Assembly: GCF_001665535.1 (NCBI RefSeq)
Contig: NZ_LZSQ01000123.1
Location: 62,001 to 126,000, forward strand
Direction of reading: 5' to 3'
DNA length: 64,000 bases
Origin: Mycobacterium sp. 852002-51961_SCH5331710
GTDB taxonomy: Bacteria > Actinomycetota > Actinomycetes > Mycobacteriales > Mycobacteriaceae
In this document: piece by piece, positions 14,651 to 23,140 of the stretch
How the letters are laid out: every line of letters begins with the position of its first letter
How positions within the stretch are numbered: the stretch's first letter is position 1
The notes under the pieces: generated by a model
Told to the model about the DNA's origin: nothing
The model's input: the letters and a program-made list of their open reading frames with translations, nothing else
The model's database searches: none
Made by a program: the position numbers and the translations under genes

Positions 14651-16519
14651 ATGCGTAAGTGCATTCGGGTCGTCTATCTCTCTTTGCTGGGGCTTCTGAG
14701 CGCAGCTGTGCTGAGCGCCGCTACCGCGTTCGTGGCGGCGATCAGCCTGGCCGCCAGCACCGCTCTCATCGTGCCGGGCACGGGAACCCCGAACGCGAAC
14801 GACGTCGATAAGTACATGCCGAACTTCCGCGACTACTACATGAAGACAACGCAGTGCACCGCCGGCAACAGTTGTGACTTGGACGGTATCGACTACTTCG
14901 CGTCGTTCTGGCCGATACCGCTGCCCGGGTGGTGTGACCCCGGTCGGTGCGAGAAGTTCGACGTATCGGTGGCCGACGGCGTCACGCATCTGAACGACGC
15001 ACTTACATCATTGAAGAATCTCGGATACAACGGCGATCTCGTGATCGCCGGGTACTCGCAGGGCGCTCGCGTCGCCACCATTTCGAAAATGCAGTTCGCC
15101 AATGGCGACTGGAAGGGGTTAGTCGATCAGATAACCGCGGCGGGAGGGAAGGTCGAGTTCGTCTACATCGGTAACCCGAATCGGCCGAACGGCGGTCTTC
15201 TGTCGCGCTTGGGCATCCTGGGCCACATCCCGATTCTCGACGTGACGACCGGCCAGCCCACGCCGACCAACACGCCGTTCAAGACGAAAGACTGGGCTAT
15301 CCGCTGGGAAGGCATCGCGGACTTCTCGCAGTATCTGCTCAATCCGCTGTCTGTCGCCAACTCGATCTTGGGCTTCTACTACGACCACGGCACCTACCTC
15401 GCGATCAACGAGGACAGTGATCCGGGCGAAACGCCCGCCGGGTACACCGTTGCTGAGTGGAAAGAGCTCACCACATACCCCGAGAAACACCCGGACCTCG
15501 TTCAGATTGAGACGTACGGGGACACGACGTACTACACGATCAGGCCGAAGGTACTGCCGTTGGTCCGTCCCCTGCACAGCATCCCGTTGATCGGCAAGCC
15601 GATAGCAGACTTCTGGGAGCCCATACTCGAAGTCATCATCGAAGAGACCGGTTACAACCGCAACATCCCCTTCGGTCAATACTCGCCGTTCGGTCTCATC
15701 CCGATCTTCAACCCGATCACGCTCGTCCTCAAGCTGATTCCAGCTGTCTTCCAGGGCGCGATCAACTTCCTGGGCAATTTCATCCCGGCACTGGCGCCGA
15801 AGCCGATTGAGATCACTCCTGAACCGGTCACCCCGACTGCTCCTCCCGGTCAGGGGGGCGAGCAGGACGATCCGCTGGAGAATGGCACCGACAACCTGGA
15901 CGCGAACGACATCCAGGGAGACAATCTGCGCCAAATGGCCGCGCGGGGAGACGCTGACGCGATGGTGCTTGCCGTCAACAGCGAGGGAGAACTCACGCTG
16001 ACTGAAGGCGCGGAGGGTCCGGTCATCGCGAATCCGGCGGAAGGCGATGTGATCACGGATCCAGCTGAAGGCGGTGTGATCACGGATCCGACCGACGGCC
16101 AGATCATCGAAACCCCGGAACCGCAGGAGACGGTCATCGACCCCAACCCGAGCGGGGTGGTGGATGAGAAGACTACGGACCCGGCCGACGGCGACGTCGT
16201 GGTTGCAGTGAAGGATCCGGACGTCAAGAAGGATCCGGACGTCAAGAAAGATCCGGACGTCAAGAAGGACCCCGACCTCAAGTCGAACGTTGCGCAGAAC
16301 AGGCTCGACGCGAACGGGCGCAGCGTGTCGTTGAATGCCTCGCCAAACCAGCCGGGCGAAGCGCAGAAGGATGCCGGTACGGGCAACGTTCAGCGCATCG
16401 CTCCGGCGGGTCCGGAAGAGGGCGTCACGACGAAGCCGAATCCGACCGGCCCCGCCAAGGACCCGACGGATGGAAACGACGCGCAGGACGCGAACGACTC
16501 TGCACCAGCCGCGGCCTGA
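14651..16519 (+). CDS. Secreted PE-PPE-domain serine hydrolase with repeat-rich C-terminal tail
   Basis: A 622-residue protein. The N-terminus is a signal-type helix (about residues 5-38, VVYLSLLGLLSAAVLSAAT). Residues about 38-260 form a PE-PPE domain, an alpha/beta hydrolase fold first found behind PE and PPE regions: GTGTPN opens the fold and VIAGYSQGARV (about 132) holds the nucleophile Ser. No PE or PPE region is present, so export is probably by Sec rather than type VII secretion. After about residue 390 the chain is acidic and repetitive: VITDPAEGG-type units, then DPDVKK three times plus a variant. Such proteins act on acyl esters in the cell envelope. The gene is visibly richer in A+T than the ribosomal genes before it and precedes rmlA by 69 nt. 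Confidence 0.85.
   Translation: MRKCIRVVYLSLLGLLSAAVLSAATAFVAAISLAASTALIVPGTGTPNANDVDKYMPNFRDYYMKTTQCTAGNSCDLDGIDYFASFWPIPLPGWCDPGRCEKFDVSVADGVTHLNDALTSLKNLGYNGDLVIAGYSQGARVATISKMQFANGDWKGLVDQITAAGGKVEFVYIGNPNRPNGGLLSRLGILGHIPILDVTTGQPTPTNTPFKTKDWAIRWEGIADFSQYLLNPLSVANSILGFYYDHGTYLAINEDSDPGETPAGYTVAEWKELTTYPEKHPDLVQIETYGDTTYYTIRPKVLPLVRPLHSIPLIGKPIADFWEPILEVIIEETGYNRNIPFGQYSPFGLIPIFNPITLVLKLIPAVFQGAINFLGNFIPALAPKPIEITPEPVTPTAPPGQGGEQDDPLENGTDNLDANDIQGDNLRQMAARGDADAMVLAVNSEGELTLTEGAEGPVIANPAEGDVITDPAEGGVITDPTDGQIIETPEPQETVIDPNPSGVVDEKTTDPADGDVVVAVKDPDVKKDPDVKKDPDVKKDPDLKSNVAQNRLDANGRSVSLNASPNQPGEAQKDAGTGNVQRIAPAGPEEGVTTKPNPTGPAKDPTDGNDAQDANDSAPAAA
16214..16285 (+). repeat. 18-bp in-frame tandem repeat, four units
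   Basis: GATCCGGACGTCAAGAAG occurs at 16214-16231, 16232-16249 (both exact) and 16250-16267 (AAA replaced by nothing but one silent change at the unit border), then a decayed unit at 16268-16285. It encodes DPDVKK x3 and DPDLKS. A 27-bp level similarity (GGATCCG...GGTGTGATCACG) is also seen just upstream at 16045-16095, encoding VITDPAEGG/VITDPTDGQ. Unit number is likely to vary between strains. Confidence 0.85.
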
Positions 16520-16588
16520 GCGACACCGGCAAGCTTCCGGACCAGCGTCCCTGCGAGAGCAAAGTCGCTGTATGTCACGATTGGGCGC

Positions 16589-17458
16589 GTGAGGGGCATT
16601 ATCTTGGCCGGCGGGAGCGGCACGCGTCTGCACCCGATAACGCTGGGTGTGTCGAAGCAGTTGGTGCCCGTCTACGACAAGCCGATGGTCTACTACCCGC
16701 TCTCGACGCTGATGCTGGCGGGCATCCGCGACATCCTGGTGATCACGACACCCCATGACGCGGACGGCTTCGAACGCCTGCTCGGTGACGGTTCGCGCTT
16801 CGGCGTGTCGATCACCTATGCCAAGCAGCCGTCTCCCGACGGCCTGGCGCAGGCGTTCACGATCGGCGAGACCTTCATCGGCACCGACAACGTCTCGCTC
16901 GTACTCGGCGACAACCTGCTGTACGGGCCCGGGCTGGGGAGCCAGCTCAAGCGCTTCACAACCATCGACGGCGGCGCGATCTTCGCTTACTGGGTGGCGG
17001 ATCCGGCCGCCTACGGCGTGATCGAGTTCGACGACAACGGCCTGGCCATCTCTCTCGAAGAGAAGCCCGACAGGCCCAAGAGCAACTACGTCGTACCCGG
17101 CCTTTACTTCTACGACAACGACGTCGTCGAGATCGCCAAGGACCTGAAGCCGAGTGCGCGCGGCGAGTACGAGATCACGGACGTCAACCGCTGCTATCTC
17201 GAGCGGGAGCGGCTACAGGTGCACGTGCTGCCCCGCGGCACCGCATGGCTGGACACCGGCACTTTTGACCAGATGACAGACGCCGCCGAGTATGTGCGCA
17301 CCATGGAGCGACGCACCGGCTTGAAGATCGGGGCGCCCGAGGAGATCGCGTGGTTGCAGGGATGGATCACCGACGAAGAACTTCGGGAACGCGCTGAGCC
17401 GCTGGTGAAGTCGGGCTACGGCCGGTATCTGCTGGACATTCTGGATAGGGGTCGCTGA
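16589..17458 (+). CDS. rmlA: Glucose-1-phosphate thymidylyltransferase
   Basis: A 289-residue protein with GTG start. The nucleotide-binding loop GIILAGGSGTRLHPIT (residues 3-18) and SKQLVPVYDKPMVYYPLSTL follow the RmlA pattern exactly; the metal/sugar-binding region LGDNLLYG is near residue 107. It joins dTTP and glucose-1-phosphate to dTDP-glucose, the first step of dTDP-L-rhamnose synthesis, needed in mycobacteria for the rhamnose linker between peptidoglycan and arabinogalactan. Its TGA overlaps the ATG of rmlB (TGATG), so the two are translationally coupled. M. tuberculosis keeps rmlA elsewhere (Rv0334), so this copy may be additional. Confidence 0.95.
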   Translation: MRGIILAGGSGTRLHPITLGVSKQLVPVYDKPMVYYPLSTLMLAGIRDILVITTPHDADGFERLLGDGSRFGVSITYAKQPSPDGLAQAFTIGETFIGTDNVSLVLGDNLLYGPGLGSQLKRFTTIDGGAIFAYWVADPAAYGVIEFDDNGLAISLEEKPDRPKSNYVVPGLYFYDNDVVEIAKDLKPSARGEYEITDVNRCYLERERLQVHVLPRGTAWLDTGTFDQMTDAAEYVRTMERRTGLKIGAPEEIAWLQGWITDEELRERAEPLVKSGYGRYLLDILDRGR

Positions 17459-18456
17459 TGTCGCGACTCCTCGTCACCGGTGGAGCGGGATTCATCGGCT
17501 CGAACTTTGTGCGGTACGTCATCGACCACACCGACCATCACGTGACGGTGCTCGACAAACTCACGTACGCGGGTAACCGCGCCTCGCTTGCCGGATTACC
17601 GGACGACCGAATGACTTTCGTGCACGGTGACATCGCGGACGCGCCTCTCGTGGACGAGTTGTTCGCCGACGTCGACGCCGTTGTGCACTACGCGGCCGAG
17701 TCGCACAACGACAACTCGCTCGACAACCCCGAGCCGTTCCTGCACACCAACCTCGCCGGCACCTTCACCCTGCTGGAGGCGGCGCGCAGACACGGCACTC
17801 GTTTTCACCACATCTCGACCGACGAGGTCTACGGTGACCTCGAACTCGACGACCCCCGCAGATTCACCGAACAAACGCCGTACAACCCGTCGTCTCCGTA
17901 TTCGTCGACAAAGGCCGGCAGCGATCTGCTGGTACGGGCCTGGGTTCGATCGTTCGGTGTCGCTGCAACGATTTCGAACTGCTCGAACAACTACGGGCCC
18001 TATCAGCACGTCGAGAAGTTCATTCCGCGACAGATCACCAACGTGCTGCGCGGGATTCGGCCCAAGCTCTACGGCGAGGGCCGCAACGTGCGGGACTGGA
18101 TCCACGCCGACGACCACTCCTCTGCGGTTTTGACCGTCCTCGACAAGGGCCGTATCGGCGAGACGTATCTGATCGGCGCCGACGGTGAAAAGGACAACAA
18201 GACCGTCATCGAGTTGATCCTCAGGCACATGGATCAGCCCACCGACGCCTATGACCATGTGACCGACCGAGCGGGTCACGACCTGCGATACGCCATCGAC
18301 TCCACCAAGCTGCGCGAGGAACTCGGCTGGCAACCGCAATACCAGGACTTCGAAAAGGGTCTTGCCGCAACGATCCAGTGGTACCGCGACCACGAAGACT
18401 GGTGGGCGCCGGCCAAGGATGCCACCGAGAGCTTCTACGCCCGGCTGGGTCAGTGA
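17458..18456 (+). CDS. rmlB: dTDP-glucose 4,6-dehydratase
   Basis: A 332-residue short-chain dehydrogenase-fold enzyme. NAD-binding GGAGFIGSNFVR is at residues 7-18; the catalytic region HISTDEVYGDL (about 120) and YSSTKAGSDLL (about 147) give the Thr/Asp/Glu and Tyr-x3-Lys residues; the substrate loop NNYGPYQHVEKFIP follows. It converts dTDP-glucose to dTDP-4-keto-6-deoxyglucose, step two of the dTDP-rhamnose route. The start ATG overlaps the rmlA stop; the rmlCD gene begins 13 nt after its stop. Confidence 0.96.
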   Translation: MSRLLVTGGAGFIGSNFVRYVIDHTDHHVTVLDKLTYAGNRASLAGLPDDRMTFVHGDIADAPLVDELFADVDAVVHYAAESHNDNSLDNPEPFLHTNLAGTFTLLEAARRHGTRFHHISTDEVYGDLELDDPRRFTEQTPYNPSSPYSSTKAGSDLLVRAWVRSFGVAATISNCSNNYGPYQHVEKFIPRQITNVLRGIRPKLYGEGRNVRDWIHADDHSSAVLTVLDKGRIGETYLIGADGEKDNKTVIELILRHMDQPTDAYDHVTDRAGHDLRYAIDSTKLREELGWQPQYQDFEKGLAATIQWYRDHEDWWAPAKDATESFYARLGQ

Positions 18457-18469
18457 AGAAGGCTTGCGA

Positions 18470-19894
18470 GTGACTGAATTCGGTAAACCCCTGCGCGCCG
18501 TCACAACTCCTATACCGGGTCTGGTCGTGTGGGAGCTTGCGGTGCACGGCGACAACCGAGGGTGGTTCAAGGAGAACTGGCAGCGCGAGAAAATGGTCGC
18601 GCTCGGGCTGCCGGACTTCAAGCCCGTCCAGAACAACGTGTCGCTCAACGAGAATGCGGGCACCACACGCGGGATTCACGCCGAACCGTGGGACAAGTTC
18701 ATCTCGGTCGCGACCGGCCGGATCTTCGGAGCGTGGGTCGACCTGCGGGAGGGTCCCACATTCGGCACCACGTTCACGACCGAAATCGACCCGTCCAGAG
18801 CGGTTTACGTTCCTCGCGGCGTCGGCAACGCGTTCCAGAACCTGGAGCCGAACACGGCCTACGTCTACCTTGTGAACGATCACTACTCACCCGACGGGCA
18901 GTACACATCGCTCAACCTCGCAGATGAGACCGTCGCCATCGACTGGCCGATTCCGTTGGAACACGCGGAGCTGTCGCAGAAGGACCGCCAGCATCCGCGC
19001 CTGGCGGACGTCAAACCGATTACTCCGCGAAAAACACTGGTGCTCGGCGCCGGTGGCCAGCTGGGCAGGGCACTGCGCGACGAATTCACCGGGGCGTCCG
19101 AGGTCGAATTCACCGAACGCGCCGACATCGACCTCACCGTCGCCGGTATCGAATCCGCACGCCGCTGGCGCGAATACGAGACCATCATCAACGCCGCGGC
19201 CTATACGGGGGTCGACGCTGCCGAGACTCCCGAGGGCCGTGCGGCGGCGTGGGCAACCAACGTCGCGGGCGTGGCGGCGCTGGCGCGTACCGCGTCCGAC
19301 AACAACATCACCCTGGTGCACATCTCCAGCGACTACGTCTTCGACGGCAGCGCCCCCGACCCTCACCGGGAGGACGATCCGGTGTCACCGCTCGGGGTAT
19401 ACGGCCAGACCAAGGCCGCCGGCGACCTTGCCGTGGCGACGGTGGATCGGCACTACATCGTGCGCACTTCCTGGGTGATCGGAGAGGGCCACAACTTCGT
19501 GCGCACGATGCTGTCGCTGGCCGAGCGTGGGGTGAACCCATCCGTCGTCAGCGACCAACGGGGCAGGCTGACCTTCACATCCGACATCGCCAGGGCGATC
19601 CGCCACCTGTTGGACAGTCGGGCACCCTACGGTACGTACAACGTCACCGGTTCGGGATCGGTGACGTCGTGGGCCGATGTAGCCAGACGGACATTCGAAC
19701 TCGCCGGTCATGACCCGAGCCGAGTCACCGATGTGACCACGGAGCAGTACTTCGCCGACGCCTCGAAGCCCGTGGCACCCCGGCCGGCCAACAGCGTCCT
19801 CGACCTCGCCAAGATCCAGTCGATCGGTTTCGAGCCGGCCGACGCGGACGAGTCTCTTGTCAACTACATCCAACGCTTCACCGGAACTCGCTAG
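18470..19894 (+). CDS. Fused dTDP-4-dehydrorhamnose 3,5-epimerase / reductase (RmlC-RmlD)
   Basis: A 474-residue fusion. Residues about 1-180 are an RmlC-type cupin: RGIHAEPWDKF keeps the catalytic His and the Lys, AWVDLREGPTFG the core strand, and VYLVNDHYSP the Tyr; however the second His of the usual GHGF motif is Asn (GVGNAF). Residues about 188-474 are RmlD: VLGAGGQLGRAL for NAD(P)H, AAAYTGVDAAE and YGQTKAAGD for catalysis. Together they make dTDP-L-rhamnose from the RmlB product. The GTG at 18470 has AAGAAGG 7 nt upstream and gives a natural N-terminus. RmlC-RmlD fusions are known in some Actinobacteria such as Corynebacterium. It ends 3 nt from the convergent LuxR gene. Confidence 0.9.
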   Translation: MTEFGKPLRAVTTPIPGLVVWELAVHGDNRGWFKENWQREKMVALGLPDFKPVQNNVSLNENAGTTRGIHAEPWDKFISVATGRIFGAWVDLREGPTFGTTFTTEIDPSRAVYVPRGVGNAFQNLEPNTAYVYLVNDHYSPDGQYTSLNLADETVAIDWPIPLEHAELSQKDRQHPRLADVKPITPRKTLVLGAGGQLGRALRDEFTGASEVEFTERADIDLTVAGIESARRWREYETIINAAAYTGVDAAETPEGRAAAWATNVAGVAALARTASDNNITLVHISSDYVFDGSAPDPHREDDPVSPLGVYGQTKAAGDLAVATVDRHYIVRTSWVIGEGHNFVRTMLSLAERGVNPSVVSDQRGRLTFTSDIARAIRHLLDSRAPYGTYNVTGSGSVTSWADVARRTFELAGHDPSRVTDVTTEQYFADASKPVAPRPANSVLDLAKIQSIGFEPADADESLVNYIQRFTGTR

Positions 19895-19897
19895 AGC

Positions 19898-22645
19898 TCA
19901 ACGGTTCTCGCCGAAGACGCGACCGAGCTCGGCCCGCGACCGGATCCCGAGCTTCCGGTATATCCGAGCCAGGTTGGTCTCGACCGTCTTCGGGCTGATG
20001 AACAGCGCGGTGGCCACGTCCTTGGTCGTCATTCCCGACGCGGCGAGCTCGGCGACGCGGAGCTCCGACGGGGTCAGGCCCATGCTGCCGTTGCTCGACG
20101 CGCCGGCCCGCGCGATCTCGGCGCGCGCCCGCCGCGCCCACAGCGGCGTGCCCAACTCTTCGAACACGCCCAAAGCCTCGGTCATCGTCGTGCGCGACGC
20201 CTCCTTCTGGCGCTGGCGACGCTGTAACTGACCGAGCAGCAACAACGTTCGGGCCCGCTCGAACGGCATCGGCAGGCGCTCGTGGTGCGTCAACGCCACC
20301 CTCGCCATGTCCGACGCCTCGTCGACGTCGCCCCGCGCGGCCAGCCACAGACTGCGGCACCGCGCGCCCATCGCCAGCATCCACGGCCTGTCCAACAGGC
20401 GTCCATTGGCCTCCAGCGCATCGATCATCGGCTCGGTTTCGGCGGCGCGGCCGAGCGCGACCATCGCCTCCACCGCGTCCGGGACGAAGCCCACCGTGAT
20501 CATTTCGGTGCCCGGTAGAAAAGGGAACCGGTCGACCATCGGCTGCAAGATCTGTAGCGCCTCTTCATAGTTGCGTAGCGAGACCTCCAGGAACGCCAGG
20601 CTGATCGACGCCCAGTCCGCCAGACGCGGAGAACCGCAACGCACGGCGAGTTCGATCGCCCTTCGTGCGACGTCGCGGGTCTCGTCCTGTCTGCCCGCGT
20701 ATGCCGCGACCGCCGACTGGATGGTCTTGGCGACCACGCGCATGTGCTCGCCGCCGAGTTGTTGTGCCCGCTCGACGGTTTCCTCCGCGATACGGGTCGC
20801 GTCGTCATAGCGTCCCCGCCAGATCTCGATCAGCGCGCTGAACACCGCGACGAAAATCAGGTCGGTTTCGGCACCCCGTTCGAGGCAACGCTGATGGACG
20901 AAGGCCATTTGTTGCATCGCCTCGTCCAACCGCCCGACGAACGCCAGCAGCAGAGCGTAATTTGCCCTGGCGCGGAACGCGATCGGCGCCTCGCTGCTGT
21001 GGTCCTGCAGCGCCAGCGCCCGCCGGATGCCCGCCCAGTCGACCCCTCGGCCGCACATGCATGCGATATTGGTGCGCACCGCCAGAACCTGGCTGGTGAG
21101 ATCCGCCAGCCCGACATCTTCGGCGTACGCCGCTGCCCGTTCCGCGCTCTGCAGCGCTGCGCCGAACTCGCCGGCGTTGAGACGCGCATAAGCCAACAAC
21201 AGCAGCGTCCGCACGCGCACCTCGCGGTCACCCTCGTCGTGTTCGAGCGCCTGCTCGAGAAGGCCGACCGCATCGGTGAAGCTGTTGTGTTGAATCCGCA
21301 TGCTGGCCAACAGATTCAGCGCCATGGCCCGGTGCACGCCACTTGGTACCCGCTCGGTCACACCGTCGAGCAGCGAACGGGCACGCTCCAAGTCGCCCGC
21401 GTGCAGATAGTGGTCGGCGGCGCGAATGCGCCGCGGTGGTGTGTCACCGCCGAGACCGATTGCCAGCTCGAGCATTTCGGCTGCCGCGGCGGGGGCACCG
21501 CGCGCACTGGCAGACTCTGCCGCGGTGTCCAACGCCGCCAACGTCACCGGATCCGCACGAGCCGCGGCCAGCGCCATATGCCTGGCCCGCGACTCGGCGA
21601 GCACCACGGATTCCGCCATCGACCGGTGCATCGCGCGTCGTTCACCGGGTTTGGCGTCGGTGTAGACGCTGCGCGCCAGCAGCGGATGCGAGAACGCGAC
21701 GGCGTCGCCGTTGATCGTCACGATGCCCTTGTTCGCGGCCTCCGTGAGCAGTTCCGCGGTGCGCTCGACGGTGCTGTCCGTGACGCGCGCCAGCAGGTCG
21801 ACGGTGGGGGCGGCCTCGCATGCGGCGGCCAGCAGCAGGACCTGCGTCTCGGGCTCGAGGCGGCCGATCCGTCTGCGCATCAACTCCGCCAGCGTGGCGG
21901 GCAACACCGACTGCGAGCCACCCGCGTCGATCGCTCGGGCCAGCTCGAGTGCGTAGAACGGGTTGCCGCCCGAGATCTCGGCAATCCGGACCATCGTCGG
22001 TCGGGGGAACGACCGGCCGAGCCGCGTCGAGATCAACGCGTGCAGGCCGCCGAGGCTCAGCGGGCCGACGTTCACCCGGCGCACATCGGACGAGTCGCCC
22101 ACCTGCAGCCAGCCCGCCGCACCCGGACCCTCGTGTTCGGCGCGTTCTGTGACCAGCACGCCCACGTGACCGCTGAAGCGTCTCGCGGCGAAGGCCACTA
22201 CGGCCTGACTGGACGGGTCGAGCCACTGCACATCGTCGAGAGCGACCAGGACAGGACCGTCGGCACGGAGCCGCTCGACGGCGGCGGTGAAGGCCGCGGC
22301 CACCGCGCCCTGGTCCGTCGGTGGGCCGTCGCCGTCGGCCCGCAGCAGCACACGGTCCACCGCGAGGCGCTGCACGTCCGGCAGGCCGACGAAGACCTCG
22401 GAGGGGAGGTCGCCGAAGAGGTCGGCGACCGCCGCATACGCGAGGGTCGTCTCGGCCTGCCCGGCCCGCGCCGTCAGAATCCGGAAGCCGCGATCACGTG
22501 CCGCCGATATCCCGGCCAACCACAGGGTGGTCTTCCCGGCTCCGGCCTCGCCCTCGAGGACCAGGGCAGAGGGTCCGCTGTCGACGGATTGCAGGAAATC
22601 GCTCACCGCCCGAAATTCCGCCGGACGCTCGATTACGCCGGACAC
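19898..22645 (-). CDS. Large ATP-binding LuxR-family regulator (LAL/MalT type)
   Basis: A 915-residue protein. The N-terminal AAA-type ATPase has Walker A LEGEAGAGKTTLW (about residues 30-42) and Walker B VLVALDDVQWLD (about 131-142). A long helical middle of TPR-like repeats follows (about 350-840; for example ALLLAFVGRLDEAMQQ). The last 65 residues are a LuxR helix-turn-helix: LTPSELRVAELAASGM, then ISPKTVETNLARIYRKLGI. Such proteins are ATP-dependent activators that bind a small inducer in the repeat region. The GTG at 22645 is preferred because GAGGGG stands 10 nt before it; another GTG lies 12 nt further upstream (22657). It is convergent to the rml operon, so it need not control it. Confidence 0.9.
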   Translation of the reverse strand: MSGVIERPAEFRAVSDFLQSVDSGPSALVLEGEAGAGKTTLWLAGISAARDRGFRILTARAGQAETTLAYAAVADLFGDLPSEVFVGLPDVQRLAVDRVLLRADGDGPPTDQGAVAAAFTAAVERLRADGPVLVALDDVQWLDPSSQAVVAFAARRFSGHVGVLVTERAEHEGPGAAGWLQVGDSSDVRRVNVGPLSLGGLHALISTRLGRSFPRPTMVRIAEISGGNPFYALELARAIDAGGSQSVLPATLAELMRRRIGRLEPETQVLLLAAACEAAPTVDLLARVTDSTVERTAELLTEAANKGIVTINGDAVAFSHPLLARSVYTDAKPGERRAMHRSMAESVVLAESRARHMALAAARADPVTLAALDTAAESASARGAPAAAAEMLELAIGLGGDTPPRRIRAADHYLHAGDLERARSLLDGVTERVPSGVHRAMALNLLASMRIQHNSFTDAVGLLEQALEHDEGDREVRVRTLLLLAYARLNAGEFGAALQSAERAAAYAEDVGLADLTSQVLAVRTNIACMCGRGVDWAGIRRALALQDHSSEAPIAFRARANYALLLAFVGRLDEAMQQMAFVHQRCLERGAETDLIFVAVFSALIEIWRGRYDDATRIAEETVERAQQLGGEHMRVVAKTIQSAVAAYAGRQDETRDVARRAIELAVRCGSPRLADWASISLAFLEVSLRNYEEALQILQPMVDRFPFLPGTEMITVGFVPDAVEAMVALGRAAETEPMIDALEANGRLLDRPWMLAMGARCRSLWLAARGDVDEASDMARVALTHHERLPMPFERARTLLLLGQLQRRQRQKEASRTTMTEALGVFEELGTPLWARRARAEIARAGASSNGSMGLTPSELRVAELAASGMTTKDVATALFISPKTVETNLARIYRKLGIRSRAELGRVFGENR

Positions 22646-22743
22646 CAATGACCACACCCCTCATCGACAGCAAATCCGAGGATAGCCCGCCGGCACCGGG
22701 CGCCGCAGTCTCAGGCCCAGGGATACGCAGCTAAGAGGAGTGC

Positions 22744-23079
22744 TTAACCGGCAGGTCCGGCCGGGGATGGATGTTCGGCAACGTCAGAGCGACGATGCCG
22801 GATCCGAGTGCCGACCTGAGCGGTCAACCGCTGATGCGGTACGCCCGCGGCGAGGCAGGTCCGGGACACGAGCTCGCGCGAGCCGGCGCCGAAGACGCCG
22901 TAGAGCACCTCGTCACTGGGAACGGCCAGCGTGATCAGCAATTCGATGGGTGTGCCCTCGTCAGTGGCGAGGGCCGCCGCGGCGTCGAGGCGCGACACCA
23001 GATCTTCGACGGACTGCTCACTGAGCTCCGGTAGATACCATTCCGCCAGGTAGCACGCGGACTCCCCACTCCCGCTCAT
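22744..23079 (-). CDS. Small conserved hypothetical protein
   Basis: A 111-residue protein, MSGSGESACYLAEWYLPELSE at the start. The first 85 residues have a steady coding character: a beta strand with aromatic residues, a helix (SVEDLVSRLDAAAALATDEG), a strand (IELLITLAVPSDEVLYGVF) and a further helix (RELVSRTCLAAGV), like a small ferredoxin-like alpha/beta domain. The last 20 residues are low in structure. It lies upstream of the LuxR gene on the same strand with a gap of about 98 nt and could be its partner. No family is recognised with certainty. Confidence 0.65.
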   Translation of the reverse strand: MSGSGESACYLAEWYLPELSEQSVEDLVSRLDAAAALATDEGTPIELLITLAVPSDEVLYGVFGAGSRELVSRTCLAAGVPHQRLTAQVGTRIRHRRSDVAEHPSPAGPAG

Positions 23080-23140
23080 CTGTCGAACGGTAGCGACTCA
23101 TCCCGTCGAGCGAATCGGGGATTTCCCTACGTCTTGTCCC

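Noticed and set aside
20744..22651. A 635-residue plus-strand open frame opposite the LuxR regulator
   Set aside because: It is antisense to a protein with clear Walker and HTH motifs and has no recognisable domains.
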